A DNA stretch of 64,000 bases from Nocardioides marinus (GCF_013408145.1 NZ_JACBZI010000001.1:3796001-3860000); one strand, 5' to 3'; positions 36,738 to 45,308 are shown, counted from the stretch's first letter. Numbers and translations: made by a program. Notes: a model not told the origin generated them from the letters alone.

Positions 36738-39476
36738 GTGACTGAGACCCCCACCGGCGGCGCCACTCCCCCGACCCCCGGACCCGGCGGCCGGATCGAG
36801 CCCGTCGAGCTGCAGACCTCCATGCAGCGCGCCTACATCGACTACGCGATGGCGGTCATCGTCGGCCGCGCGCTCCCCGACGTCCGCGACGGCCTCAAGC
36901 CGGTGCACCGCCGCGTGCTCTACGCGATGTACGACGGCGGCTACCGCCCCGACCGCGGGTTCTCCAAGTGCAGCCGCGTCGTCGGTGACGTCATGGGTCA
37001 GTACCACCCGCACGGCGACACCGCGATCTACGACACCCTCGTGCGCCTGGCGCAGCCGTGGGTGATGCGCGCCCCGCTGGTGCAGGGCCAGGGGAACTTC
37101 GGCTCGCCGGGCAACGACTCCGCCGCGGCCATGCGGTACACCGAGTGCCGGATGGCGCCGCTGGCGCTGGAGATGGTCCGCGACATCGAGAAGGAGACCG
37201 TCGACTTCCAGCCCAACTACGACGGCCGCTCCCAGGAGCCGGTGGTCCTGCCCTCGCGGATCCCGAACCTGCTGGTCAACGGCTCGGCGGGCATCGCGGT
37301 CGGCATGGCCACCAACATCCCCCCGCACAACCTGCGCGAGGTCGCCGCGGGCGCGACGTGGGCGCTGGAGCACCCCGACGCCACCAAGGAGGAGCTGCAG
37401 GACGCCCTCATCGAGCGGATCAAGGGCCCCGACTTCCCCAACGGTGCGCTGATCGTCGGCAACACCGGGACCGAGCAGGCCTACCGCACCGGCCGCGGCT
37501 CGATCACCCAGCGCGCGGTGATCGAGGTCGACGAGGACGCCAAGGGGCGCACCTGCCTGGTGATCACCGAGCTGCCCTACATGGTCAACCCCGACAACCT
37601 GGCGCTGAAGATCGCCGAGCTCGCCGACAGCGGCAAGGTGCAGGGCATCGCCGACGTCCGCGACGACACCTCCGACCGCACCGGTCAGCGGCTCGTGGTG
37701 GTGCTCAAGCGTGACGCGGTCGCCCGCGTGGTCCTCAACAACCTGCTCAAGCACACCGAGCTGCAGACCAACTTCAGCGCCAACATGCTGGCCCTGGTCG
37801 ACGGGGTCCCCCGCACGCTGTCGATCGACGCCTTCATCAGCAACTGGGTGACCCACCAGATCGACGTGATCGTGCGGCGCACCAGCTTCCTGCTGCGCGA
37901 GGCCGAGAAGCGGGCCCACGTCTACCGTGGCCTGGTCAAGGCGCTCGACGCCCTCGACGAGGTCATCGCGCTGATCCGCCGCTCCCCCGACGTCGAGGAC
38001 GCGCGGCAGGGGTTGATGGACCTGCTCGACATCGACGAGGTCCAGGCCACGGCCATCCTCGACATGCAGCTGCGTCGCCTGGCGGCCCTGGAGCGGCAGA
38101 AGATCGTCGACGAGCTGGCCAAGATCGAGGCCGAGATCGCCGACTACCTCGACATCCTGGCGAGCGAGAGCCGGCAGCGCCGGATCATCATCGACGAGCT
38201 GGCCGAGATCGTGGAGAAGTACGGCAACGAGCGGCGTACCCAGATCATCGCCGCCGACGGGGACCTGTCCATGGAGGACCTCATCCCCGACGAGGAGCTG
38301 GTCGTCTCCATCACCCGCGGCGGCTACGCCAAGCGGACCCAGCGTCACCAGTACCGCACCCAGAAGCGCGGCGGGAAGGGCGTGCGCGGCGCGACCCTGC
38401 GCGGCGACGACGTCGTCGAGCACTTCATCGCCACCACCAACCACCACTGGCTGCTGTTCTTCACCACCGCCGGGCGGGTCTACCGCACCAAGGCCTACAA
38501 CCTTCCCGAGGCCGCGCGGGACGCCAAGGGCGGGCACGTCGCCGGGCTGTTGTCCTTCCAGCCCGACGAGTCGATCGCGCAGGTGCTGGCGATCCGTGAC
38601 TACGAGCAGGCGCCGTACCTCCTGCTGGCGACCCGCAACGGCCTGGTCAAGAAGACCCGGCTGGCCGACTACAACTCCCCGCGCCAGGCCGGCGTGATCG
38701 CGATCAACTTCCGTGAGGACGACGACGAGCTGATCGGTGCCGAGCTGGTGCACGGCGAGGACGACGTCCTGCTGGTCTCGAGGCTGGGGCAGGCGATCCG
38801 GTTCCGCGCCGACGACACCCAGCTGCGGCCGATGGGGCGCGCGACCTCCGGCGTGACCGGCATGAAGTTCCGCGAGGGCGACTCGCTGCTGTCGATGTCG
38901 GTGATCCGGGCGACCCAGGTCGCGGCCGAGGAGGCCGCCGGGCTCGCCGAGCACGACGAGGAGTCGGCGGACGTCGAGGCGACCGCCGAGCAGGTCGCGG
39001 AGGTCAAGCCGCAGTACGTCTTCACCATCACCGACGGCGGCTTCGCCAAGCGCTCGCGGATCTCGGAGTACCGCCTGCAGTCGCGCGGTGGCCTGGGCAT
39101 CAAGGCGATGGCGCTGACCAACGCCGACCGCGGCGGCCTCGTGGGCGCCTTCATCGTCGAGGACGGTGACGAGATCCTGTCCATCACCGCCTCCGGTCAG
39201 GTCGTGCGCAGCCCCATCGACGAGGCGTTCAGGCCCACCGGTCGCTCCACGCAGGGCGTGAAGTTCGTCAGCCCGAAGAAGAACGACACCGTCGCGGTGG
39301 TCGCCCGCTCCGTCGAGGCCCGCGAGGACGAGGAGGAGTCGATCGAGGGCGAGGCCCCGGCCGATGGCCCGGCCGACGGTGCAGCGGCCGAGCAGGTCGA
39401 CGGTGGGGTGCCCTCGACCGAGGGTGCAACAATCGAGAGCGACCCCGCCACCAGCGCCGAGACCGAGGACGAGTGA
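36738..39476 (+). CDS. gyrA: DNA gyrase subunit A
   Basis: 912-aa DNA cleavage/rejoining subunit. The quinolone-resistance region reads [12 protein letters not shown], with Thr and Asp at the positions of E. coli Ser83 and Asp87, so no classic resistance change is evident. The active-site Tyr lies in [11 protein letters not shown]. The C-terminal beta-pinwheel has the GyrA box [10 protein letters not shown]. The tail after about residue 860 is very acidic (Glu/Asp/Ala/Gly). GTG 36738. It overlaps the DUF3566 gene by one base (TGATG). Confidence 0.97.
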   Translation: MTETPTGGATPPTPGPGGRIEPVELQTSMQRAYIDYAMAVIVGRALPDVRDGLKPVHRRVLYAMYDGGYRPDRGFSKCSRVVGDVMGQYHPHGDTAIYDTLVRLAQPWVMRAPLVQGQGNFGSPGNDSAAAMRYTECRMAPLALEMVRDIEKETVDFQPNYDGRSQEPVVLPSRIPNLLVNGSAGIAVGMATNIPPHNLREVAAGATWALEHPDATKEELQDALIERIKGPDFPNGALIVGNTGTEQAYRTGRGSITQRAVIEVDEDAKGRTCLVITELPYMVNPDNLALKIAELADSGKVQGIADVRDDTSDRTGQRLVVVLKRDAVARVVLNNLLKHTELQTNFSANMLALVDGVPRTLSIDAFISNWVTHQIDVIVRRTSFLLREAEKRAHVYRGLVKALDALDEVIALIRRSPDVEDARQGLMDLLDIDEVQATAILDMQLRRLAALERQKIVDELAKIEAEIADYLDILASESRQRRIIIDELAEIVEKYGNERRTQIIAADGDLSMEDLIPDEELVVSITRGGYAKRTQRHQYRTQKRGGKGVRGATLRGDDVVEHFIATTNHHWLLFFTTAGRVYRTKAYNLPEAARDAKGGHVAGLLSFQPDESIAQVLAIRDYEQAPYLLLATRNGLVKKTRLADYNSPRQAGVIAINFREDDDELIGAELVHGEDDVLLVSRLGQAIRFRADDTQLRPMGRATSGVTGMKFREGDSLLSMSVIRATQVAAEEAAGLAEHDEESADVEATAEQVAEVKPQYVFTITDGGFAKRSRISEYRLQSRGGLGIKAMALTNADRGGLVGAFIVEDGDEILSITASGQVVRSPIDEAFRPTGRSTQGVKFVSPKKNDTVAVVARSVEAREDEEESIEGEAPADGPADGAAAEQVDGGVPSTEGATIESDPATSAETEDE

Positions 39477-40000
39477 TGACGGACCGTTCCACCGAGCAGC
39501 GGACGACCCGACCGGGTCCCGCCCGCAAGCCGGCGGAGACCCCCGCCCGACCTCCGCTCGCCGAGCGGATCTCCCAGCGGCTGGCCCGCACCGAGGACTC
39601 CTCGGCCGCCCGTCCTGCGTCGGGGCGTCCCCCGCGGCGGGCCCGGCTCCGGCTGACCCGGGTCGACCCGTGGTCGGTCATGAAGACCTCGTTCCTGCTC
39701 TCGATCGCCTTCGCCATCGTGACGGTCGTCTCCGTCGCGATGGTCTGGGCGGTCCTCGGCGGGGCCGGGGTCTGGGACTCCATCAACGCCACCGTCAGCG
39801 ACGTGGTCGGCGAGGAGGGGGCCTCGGACTTCGACATCGAGAACTACCTCGGCACCTCCCGGGTCCTGGGCTTCACGATGCTCATCGCCGCCATCGACGT
39901 GGTCCTGCTGACCGCCGTCGCAACCCTCACCGCGTTCCTCTACAACATGAGCGCGGCCCTGCTCGGGGGCGTGGACGTCACCCTGGCCGAGGACAACTGA
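39476..40000 (+). CDS. DUF3566 transmembrane protein
   Basis: 174-aa membrane protein found after gyrA throughout actinobacteria (Rv0007 position). A disordered Pro/Arg/Ser N-terminus (about 60 residues) is followed by DPWSVMKTSFLLSIAFAI (first helix), VWDSINATVSDV and a second helix pair ending FLYNMSAALLGGVDVTLAED. ATG 39476 shares its A with the gyrA stop; GTG 39473 is one codon earlier. Function unknown; the fixed position suggests co-expression with gyrase. Confidence 0.9.
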   Translation: MTDRSTEQRTTRPGPARKPAETPARPPLAERISQRLARTEDSSAARPASGRPPRRARLRLTRVDPWSVMKTSFLLSIAFAIVTVVSVAMVWAVLGGAGVWDSINATVSDVVGEEGASDFDIENYLGTSRVLGFTMLIAAIDVVLLTAVATLTAFLYNMSAALLGGVDVTLAEDN

Positions 40001-40002
40001 GC

Positions 40003-40041
40003 GGCCGAGAGGTCGCTCGGGCACGGCCGAGAGGTCGCTCG
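40003..40041 (+). repeat. Doublet repeat, left copy of an inverted pair
   Basis: Two 17-bp units GGCCGAGAGGTCGCTCG (40003-40019 and 40025-40041). The reverse complement of this 39-bp block matches 41857-41895 at roughly 33 of 39 positions. It begins two bases after the DUF3566 stop. Confidence 0.75.
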
Positions 40042-40052
40042 CTCACCGCGTT

Positions 40053-40082
40053 TTGGGAGCCTGAGCAGCGCTGTTGTAGTGT
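40053..40082 (+). promoter_or_regulatory. tRNA-Ile promoter
   Basis: TTGGGA (40053-40058), 18 bases, TAGTGT (40077-40082). The same arrangement (TTGGGT, 18, TAGCCT) precedes tRNA-Leu. Transcription would start about 45 bases before the tRNA. Confidence 0.5.
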
Positions 40083-40134
40083 CTCCCCTCGGTCCCGGCA
40101 GCAGCCGGAACCCACTGTCGGCACTGCCGGCGGC

Positions 40135-40208
40135 GGGCCTATAGCTCAGACGGTTAGAGCGCTTCCCTGATAAGGAAGAGGTCACAGGTTCAAGTCCTGT
40201 TAGGCCCA
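40135..40208 (+). tRNA. tRNA-Ile (anticodon GAT)
   Basis: 74-nt cloverleaf: acceptor GGGCCTA/TAGGCCC, D-arm GCTC...GAGC, anticodon stem CTTCC/GGAAG with loop CTGATAA (anticodon 40169-40171), T-arm ACAGG-TTCAAGT-CCTGT, discriminator A. CCA is not encoded. Standard actinobacterial position after gyrA. Confidence 0.97.
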
Positions 40209-40265
40209 CTCCACCCCGGCCTCGGCCTTCACGGGTCGGGTCCCGACCCAACCGAGGAGACCCTC

Positions 40266-40388
40266 GTGAAGAAGATCGTGCTGATCCTGCTCGCCGTCGG
40301 CAGTGCTCTGGTCGCGAAGCGCAAGCTCGAGGAGTCCAAGGCCGAGCAGGCCCTGTGGGCAGAGGCGACCGACCCGGTCAACAGCTGA
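40266..40388 (+). CDS. DLW-39 family small protein
   Basis: 40-aa protein between tRNA-Ile and tRNA-Ala. It has a hydrophobic N-terminus ([19 protein letters not shown]), a charged middle and the ending [12 protein letters not shown], which matches the conserved DLWAEATD tail that named the DLW-39 family. GTG 40266. Probably a single-pass membrane peptide. The position near gyrA and tRNA genes is conserved in actinobacteria; function unknown. Confidence 0.85.
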   Translation: MKKIVLILLAVGSALVAKRKLEESKAEQALWAEATDPVNS

Positions 40389-40419
40389 CCCACCCTGTCT
40401 CGCGCGGACTCCGCGCACC

Positions 40420-40492
40420 GGGGCCTTGGCGCAATTGGTAGCGCACCTGCTTTGCAAGCAGGGGGTTAGGGGTTCGAGTCCCCTAGGCTCCA
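40420..40492 (+). tRNA. tRNA-Ala (anticodon TGC)
   Basis: 73-nt cloverleaf: acceptor GGGGCCT/AGGCTCC (one G-U pair), D-arm GCGC/GCGC, anticodon stem CCTGC/GCAGG with loop TTTGCAA (anticodon 40453-40455), T-arm AGGGG-TTCGAGT-CCCCT, discriminator A. CCA is not encoded. Confidence 0.97.
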
Positions 40493-40510
40493 CCGATCGA
40501 CCCGCGGTCC

Positions 40511-40600
40511 GCTGTTGCGCGGCGCAATGGGTAGCGGCTGCGTCATCCTGGGCTTGGCAAGCAGGGGGTGAGGGGTTCGAGTCCCCTGGGCTCCACCGAT
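40511..40600 (+). pseudogene. Decayed tandem copy of tRNA-Ala
   Basis: Bases 40552-40608 repeat 40449-40505 (anticodon arm, T-arm, acceptor 3' strand and 3' flank) with three mismatches, all to G. GGCGCAATGGGTAGCG (40521-40536) copies the D-arm with one change, and about ten extra bases split the D and anticodon arms. The 5' acceptor strand cannot pair with GGGCTCC and the anticodon stem is disrupted, so no functional tRNA is expected. Confidence 0.8.
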
Positions 40601-40629
40601 CGACCCGCCTGAACCCCTAGGGTCGCGCT

Positions 40630-41802
40630 GTGACTCTCCCGAAGATCCCCCGCGACCCCGCCGACGACTACTCCGCCGCAGCGATCGCGGCGCGCCGGGA
40701 GTACGCCGAGGAGCAGACCGGCGCGCGGCTCGAGCACGTGTCGTCGTACTCGCTGGGGCCGGGCACGCTGCCGGGGAACATCGAGAACTTCGTCGGCGTC
40801 GCCCAGGTGCCGATCGGGTTGGCCGGTCCGCTGCTGGTCGACGGTGAGCACGCGCGGGGCGAGTTCGTGGTGCCGATGGCGACCACCGAGGGCACGCTGG
40901 TCGCGTCCTACAGCCGGGGGATGAAGCTGTGCCGCGCCGCCGGCGGCATCACCACCACCGTCCTCGACGACCGCATGCAGCGCGCCCCGGTCTTCTCCTT
41001 CGCCAGCGCGCGCGAGGCGCGCGACTTCAAGGTCTGGCTCGACGGGCGGTTCGACGAGATCGCCGCGGCTGCGCAGACCACCACGAGCACCGGACGGCTG
41101 CTCGACATCCAGACCTTCGCGGCGTCCAAGCACCTCTACACGCGCTTCAACTACTCCACCGGAGACGCAGCCGGCCAGAACCTCACAGGCAAGGCGACCT
41201 TCGCCGCGTGCGCGTGGATCAAGCAGCACTACCCCGGCGAGCTGCACTTCCTGCTCGAGGGCCAGTTCGCCACCGACAAGAAGACCTCGGTGGTCAACAT
41301 GCTGCACACCCGCGGCAAGCGGGTGGTCGCCGAGATCACCCTGCCCGCGGCGCTGGTCGAGGAGCAGATGCACGTCTCGACCGACAAGCTCTACGCCGCG
41401 CGGATGAAGGGCCAGCTCGGCTCGATCATGAGCGTGACCAACAACAACGGCAACCACTCGGCCAACGGCATCACCGCGGTCTTCATCGCCACCGGGCAGG
41501 ACGTCGCCAACGTCGCCGAGTCCTCCGCGCTCTACGGCTTCTCCGAGCTGCTGCCCAACGGTGACCTCTACGCCTCGGTCACGCTGCCCTCCCTCATCGT
41601 CGCGACGTACGGCGGTGGCACCGGCCTGGCCACCCAGCGCGAGTGCCTGGAGCTGCTCGGCTGCTACGGGAGCGGGGGTGTCCTCAAGCTGGCCGAGATC
41701 ATCGCGGCGACCGTGCTGGCCGGCGAGCTGTCCCTGGGGTCGGCCGTCGTGGCGGAGGAGTGGGTGCAGGCCCACGACGACCTCGGCCGCAACCGGCCCT
41801 GA
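40630..41802 (+). CDS. Hydroxymethylglutaryl-CoA reductase
   Basis: 390-aa enzyme of the HMG-CoA reductase family, which makes mevalonate with NAD(P)H. Motifs ENFVGVAQVPIGLAGPL and the candidate catalytic residues Glu87 (ATTEG), Lys217 (DKK), Asp291 (GQD) and His382 (AHDDLGRNR) are in order. The usual DAMGMNM cofactor segment is DAAGQNL here, and DKKP is DKKT, so it is a divergent member. No other mevalonate-pathway gene is in the window. GTG 40630 has TAGGGT ending six bases upstream, indicating a leaderless mRNA. Its last codons lie in a 13-bp tandem repeat. Product specificity needs proof. Confidence 0.82.
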   Translation: MTLPKIPRDPADDYSAAAIAARREYAEEQTGARLEHVSSYSLGPGTLPGNIENFVGVAQVPIGLAGPLLVDGEHARGEFVVPMATTEGTLVASYSRGMKLCRAAGGITTTVLDDRMQRAPVFSFASAREARDFKVWLDGRFDEIAAAAQTTTSTGRLLDIQTFAASKHLYTRFNYSTGDAAGQNLTGKATFAACAWIKQHYPGELHFLLEGQFATDKKTSVVNMLHTRGKRVVAEITLPAALVEEQMHVSTDKLYAARMKGQLGSIMSVTNNNGNHSANGITAVFIATGQDVANVAESSALYGFSELLPNGDLYASVTLPSLIVATYGGGTGLATQRECLELLGCYGSGGVLKLAEIIAATVLAGELSLGSAVVAEEWVQAHDDLGRNRP

Positions 41803-41846
41803 CCCCCGGCCGTGACCCCCGGCCCTGACCCCCGGCCCTGACCCCG
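41795..41846 (+). repeat. Four 13-bp tandem repeats at the HMG-CoA reductase 3' end
   Basis: Units GGCC(C/G)TGACCCCC at 41795, 41808, 41821 and 41834. The first unit supplies the last Pro codon and the TGA stop of the gene. Confidence 0.85.
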
Positions 41847-41856
41847 CGACCGTGCG

Positions 41857-41895
41857 TGAGCGACCTCTCGGCCGTGCGTGAGTGCCGTCTCGGCC
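41857..41895 (-). repeat. Doublet repeat, right copy of an inverted pair
   Basis: TGAGCGACCTCTCGGCC followed by a diverged second unit GAGTGCCGTCTCGGCC; the reverse complement of the block at 40003-40041. The two copies face each other across 1.8 kb. Confidence 0.72.
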
Positions 41896-41928
41896 ACCTG
41901 GGGCGGTCGGGAATGGCACACTCTGCGG

Positions 41929-42882
41929 GTGCGCGCCTCACGACCCGGAGCTGAGCGGACCCTCGGGTCCCGGACCCTCGCAGGCGTGGCGGGGCTGCTG
42001 ATCGGAGCGGCCGCGCTGACCGGGTGCACCTCCTCCAGCCCGGCCCCGCAGGGCCAGGAGCCGGCCGCGCCGCAGGCGACCCTGACCGTCAGCCCCGACG
42101 ACACGACCCCCGCCCAACGAGCACTGGCGCACGTCCCGGGCGACGTCACGGCCGTGACCGTCACCGACTTCGACCGGGCCGCCCTGCAGCTGGGGCTGGA
42201 GGAGCTCTCCAGCGACCTGCCGCAGCGCGAGCGCAACGACTTCTGGGACCGCGCCCGACGCCAGACGGCGATCCTCAGCGACGGACTGCTGCGCCCCGTC
42301 GGGCCGCAGCTGCTGCGCGACCACTCCTTCGCCCAGGAGGACGTCGGCTGGGAGGCCCGCCTCTTCGACGACCAGGGCCAGGAGGTCGGCTGGATCCTCG
42401 GCCTGCACACGATCATCGACCCGCGGGCGGTGCAGAAGGCGGTCGACGCCGGGGTGGGTCCGCTGGCTGACGCGGTCGTGGACGTCGACGCCGGGCTGGT
42501 GCTCTCGGGCGCCGCGGTCGACGCGACCGACCCGTGGGGCGACGACGACCCCACCGGCATGCTCGTGACCGGCAACGCGGTCGGCACCTACGTCGAGCGC
42601 GGGTGCGTCCCGGCCCCGGCCGGCGCCAGCGGGCTCGAGCCGCTGGCGGCGTACTCCGTGGCGCTGGAGGGGACGCTGGCCACCGTCCGCCTCGGCACCG
42701 ACCGGCAGGACCTCTTCGCCCGGATCGCGCTGGCGGCCGAGGACGAGCAGGTGACCAAGGCGTTCGAGGGGGGCGTGGCCGACCCCGGGTCGGGACGGAT
42801 CGGGTACCGCCTCACCGACCCCGTCGCCGCGGCCGAGCTGACGCTGCGCCGAGCGCTGCCGTTCGCCGCCTGCGCCGACTGA
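41929..42882 (+). CDS. Putative lipoprotein of unknown function
   Basis: 317-aa exported protein. A basic N-terminus and hydrophobic stretch end in the lipobox ALTGC (Cys33), so it should be lipid-anchored outside the membrane. The mature part is acidic, mostly alpha/beta by composition, with cysteines at about 228 and 315 that could pair. No known domain was recognised. GTG 41929 has no Shine-Dalgarno; a CACACT hexamer ends six bases upstream, as in other probable leaderless genes. It converges on the lactonase-like gene with a 24-bp gap. Confidence 0.75.
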   Translation: MRASRPGAERTLGSRTLAGVAGLLIGAAALTGCTSSSPAPQGQEPAAPQATLTVSPDDTTPAQRALAHVPGDVTAVTVTDFDRAALQLGLEELSSDLPQRERNDFWDRARRQTAILSDGLLRPVGPQLLRDHSFAQEDVGWEARLFDDQGQEVGWILGLHTIIDPRAVQKAVDAGVGPLADAVVDVDAGLVLSGAAVDATDPWGDDDPTGMLVTGNAVGTYVERGCVPAPAGASGLEPLAAYSVALEGTLATVRLGTDRQDLFARIALAAEDEQVTKAFEGGVADPGSGRIGYRLTDPVAAAELTLRRALPFAACAD

Positions 42883-42906
42883 CGCACCCGGCCCCCACCG
42901 GACGGC

Positions 42907-43713
42907 TCAGGTGAGGGCGGCGTACTCCGAGGCGTCGTGGGCGGAGAAGACCGTGACCTCGCCGGCGTGCGCGGCGTACATCTCGCGCAGCCGCTCCTGG
43001 TTGTCGCGGCGCAGCCGGTCGTCAGCGGCGAGGATCCGCTGGTAGACCCTCAGCCCGACCGGCGGCTCGGGCGGCGTCTGCTTCTCGGAGGTGTGGAAGT
43101 AGGAGTCGCCGGCGTGCAGCAGCCAGCCGGACGCCGTGCGCACCGCCACCCCGCAGTGACCGCGCGTGTGGCCGTGCAGGGGCACCAGCAGCACCTCCCC
43201 CTCCGAGCCCACGGCGCCGGTGAGGGCGCGAACGGCGGACAGCCCCATCCAGGACTCCCCTGCCGTCGTGTGGGTCACCCACCGGGGGCCGTGCGCCCAC
43301 TGGACCGACAGGTAGCGCGCCTTCTCGCGCAGCGTGGGCGCGGTCGCGGCGGCCAGCTCCGCCTCGTGCACGTGCACCCGCGCGGTGGGGAAGTCCGACA
43401 GCCCGCCCGCGTGGTCGAGGTCGAGGTGGGTCAGCGCGATGTCGGTGACGTCGGCCGGGTCGAGGCCCAACCCGATCAGCTGGGCGTGCACGGTCTCGGC
43501 CGGGTCCAGCGCCGGTCGCACCATGGCCCGGAACGGCTGCCCGAGGCGCTTCGGGGCGGCCACGTCGTCGCGGCCGAAGCCGGTGTCGACCAGGAGCAGG
43601 CCCTCGGGGCGCTCGACCACGAGGGTGTGGGCGACCATCTCGCTCGGGGAGAGCCGGCCGCCGAGGGTGCCGGCGGGACGCATGGTGGCCGCGTTGAGGT
43701 GGTGGACTCGCAC
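42907..43713 (-). CDS. Metallo-beta-lactamase fold hydrolase (lactonase-like)
   Basis: 268-aa MBL-fold protein. The metal motif is THLDLDHAGG (HxDxDH in place of HxHxDH), with further ligands in HTRGHCG, HAGDSYF and the final SAHDASEY. The N-terminal TLGGRLSPSEMVAHTLVVE with LLLVDTGFG matches the AHL-lactonase-like/quorum-quenching subgroup, but substrate cannot be told from sequence. It lies just downstream of the fatty acid hydroxylase gene on the same strand (13-base gap), so both may be under the GntR regulator upstream. Confidence 0.82.
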   Translation of the reverse strand: MRVHHLNAATMRPAGTLGGRLSPSEMVAHTLVVERPEGLLLVDTGFGRDDVAAPKRLGQPFRAMVRPALDPAETVHAQLIGLGLDPADVTDIALTHLDLDHAGGLSDFPTARVHVHEAELAAATAPTLREKARYLSVQWAHGPRWVTHTTAGESWMGLSAVRALTGAVGSEGEVLLVPLHGHTRGHCGVAVRTASGWLLHAGDSYFHTSEKQTPPEPPVGLRVYQRILAADDRLRRDNQERLREMYAAHAGEVTVFSAHDASEYAALT

Positions 43714-43726
43714 GGAGGGGAGTCTG

Positions 43727-44458
43727 TCAGGCCCGCTCGGTCGCGTGCAGCGTCTTGACCGTCGGGCTGGACGACACGCTGCCGGGCTCCGGGTAGGTCC
43801 CGAGCACCCGGTCGGCGGTGCCGGCGGTGACCACGGCGAACCAGTAGTGCTCGTTCTTGTAGTGGTGCAGCCGGTGGTTGCGCCAGACCGCGCGGTACCA
43901 CCGCGAGCGCGGCCGGTAGTCGCTGTGCACGAGGTAGTGGGTCCACTCGTAGCCGAGCATGATCGCGTACGACGACACCAGGAAGGTCCACGCCCACGAC
44001 CCGGTCGGGGCCAGCACGAAGCCGGCCAGCGCGAAGGCCGGCAGCAACCACAGCAGGGCTCGCCACGGGATGAACACCAGGGGCAGGTCGCGCGGGTCGG
44101 CGTGGTGGGCGCGGTGCTCCCGGGCGAGGTGGGAGTCGAGGGTCAGCGGGCCCAGACGCCGGGGCCGCCAGTGGAGGACGACCACGTGCACGACCCACTC
44201 GATGAGGGGGAACAGTGCCAGCAGCGTCGCCGGGACGAGCAGCTCCCACGCCGACCCGGTTTCGACCAGCACCCGCCCCGTGAGCGCCACGGCCAGCGCA
44301 GCGGTGATCATCGGCGGGCTCGGGTGCCGCCAGAACTCCCGCCAGGCGCCGCGCAGCGGCAGGCTCTCGCGACGCCTGGCCTGACCGGTGATGCGGTCCT
44401 CGTCGGCGGCCAGCCGCCGGGACGCGGCGGCCTCGATCCGGGGGTCGACGCGGGTCAT
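43727..44458 (-). CDS. Fatty acid hydroxylase / sterol desaturase superfamily protein
   Basis: 243-aa membrane di-iron enzyme. Eight-His motifs are seen: EWVVHVVVLH, HRAHHADP, YEWTHYLVH and NHRLHHYKNEHYWF. About four hydrophobic segments surround them. Such enzymes hydroxylate or desaturate acyl chains or carotenoids; the substrate is unknown. ATG 44458 overlaps the region of the GntR stop (44460), indicating an operon gntR-hydroxylase-hydrolase on the minus strand. Confidence 0.88.
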   Translation of the reverse strand: MTRVDPRIEAAASRRLAADEDRITGQARRRESLPLRGAWREFWRHPSPPMITAALAVALTGRVLVETGSAWELLVPATLLALFPLIEWVVHVVVLHWRPRRLGPLTLDSHLAREHRAHHADPRDLPLVFIPWRALLWLLPAFALAGFVLAPTGSWAWTFLVSSYAIMLGYEWTHYLVHSDYRPRSRWYRAVWRNHRLHHYKNEHYWFAVVTAGTADRVLGTYPEPGSVSSSPTVKTLHATERA

Positions 44459-44459
44459 C

Positions 44460-45209
44460 TCAGTCCTCCGTGCTCGGGTGGTCGGTCGTGGCGGCGTCCC
44501 CCAGCTCGCTCAGGGCGCCGAGGATGGCGTCGGTCGCGGGCCGCAGCACCCGGTCGGCCGCCGCCCGGGCGACCTCGGGGTCGCCGGAGGCGATGGCGGA
44601 GACGAGCAGCCGGTAGGCCTCCACCTGGCCGACCTCGATCGCCATCACGGGGGCCAGCGCCTCCAGCGCCGGCTCGTAGGCGGCACGCAGGCTGTTGAAC
44701 ATCAACCGGAACACCAGCGAGTCGGCGGCGTCGACCACCTGGTCCCACAGCTCCAGGGCGTGCACCTGTCGCTCCACGTCGTCGTCGGTGACCGCGAGGG
44801 CGTCGACCACGTCGCCCAGGGCGGCCGCCAGGGTGGGGCCGCCGCGCTGGGCCGCGAGGGCGGCCACCGTGGGGCCCACCGCGAGCCGCGCCTCCAGCAC
44901 GCTGCGCGCCACGGCGGTGTCGAGCCCACCGGCGCGCACCAGCAGGCGCGGGAGCAGGTCGAGTCCGGCGTACCGCTTGAAGTCACGCACCGTGGTCGCC
45001 TCGCCCTGGCGGACCTCGACCAGCCGGGTGGCGGCCATCCGCTGCAGCGCCTCGCGCACGGCGGGCCGGGAGACGCCGAGGACCTCGGCGAGCCGGCGCT
45101 CGCTGGGCAGCTGCTCGCCCGGGGCCAGGCCGCCGTCGACGACCTCGGCCAGCACCTGGTCGAAGACCTCGTCGGGGACGGAGCGGCGCGCGACGCGCTG
45201 GAGGGCCAT
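44460..45209 (-). CDS. GntR family regulator, FadR subfamily
   Basis: 249-aa repressor. N-terminal winged helix: GLAPGEQLPSERRLAEVLGVSRPAVREALQRM. The C-terminal FCD all-helical domain (about 90-235) carries LEARLAVGPTVAALAA and would bind an acidic metabolite, often fatty acyl-type or organic acid. ATG 45209 lies six bases after a TACGGT -10 with an ideal -35, so the mRNA is probably leaderless. A FadR-type operator abuts the -35. It heads an operon with the fatty acid hydroxylase and MBL hydrolase, which are likely targets. Confidence 0.92.
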   Translation of the reverse strand: MALQRVARRSVPDEVFDQVLAEVVDGGLAPGEQLPSERRLAEVLGVSRPAVREALQRMAATRLVEVRQGEATTVRDFKRYAGLDLLPRLLVRAGGLDTAVARSVLEARLAVGPTVAALAAQRGGPTLAAALGDVVDALAVTDDDVERQVHALELWDQVVDAADSLVFRLMFNSLRAAYEPALEALAPVMAIEVGQVEAYRLLVSAIASGDPEVARAAADRVLRPATDAILGALSELGDAATTDHPSTED

Positions 45210-45215
45210 GTGGCG

Positions 45216-45256
45216 ACCGTAGAGAGCCTGCGGACAGAGGTCAAGTGGTCAGACCA
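45216..45256 (-). promoter_or_regulatory. GntR promoter and FadR-type operator
   Basis: Minus strand TTGACC (45244-45239), 17 bases, TACGGT (45221-45216), then six bases to ATG 45209. TGGTC-A-GACCA (45246-45256) is a perfect palindrome of the TGGTnnnACCA class recognised by FadR-subfamily GntR regulators and touches the -35. It could also influence the divergent SURF1 gene. Confidence 0.78.
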
Positions 45257-45308
45257 GTTGTCTTCGACCGGGCACGGTGGCCGTCGAACGCCTCCGTACC
45301 CTGGGAGG

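Noticed and set aside
36720..38954. Long minus-strand frame opposite gyrA
   Set aside because: Shadow frame; gyrA is complete and fully conserved on the plus strand.
40135..40492. rRNA operon with tRNA-Ile/Ala spacer
   Set aside because: No 16S or 23S sequence flanks these tRNAs; they are the stand-alone gyrA-linked genes.
40511..40600. Second functional tRNA-Ala
   Set aside because: The 5' acceptor strand is missing, and an insertion disrupts the D/anticodon region; called a pseudogene instead.
40003..41895. Mobile element
   Set aside because: Inverted repeats are present but there is no transposase, integrase or target-site duplication, and tRNA-Ile, DLW-39 and tRNA-Ala are core features at this site.
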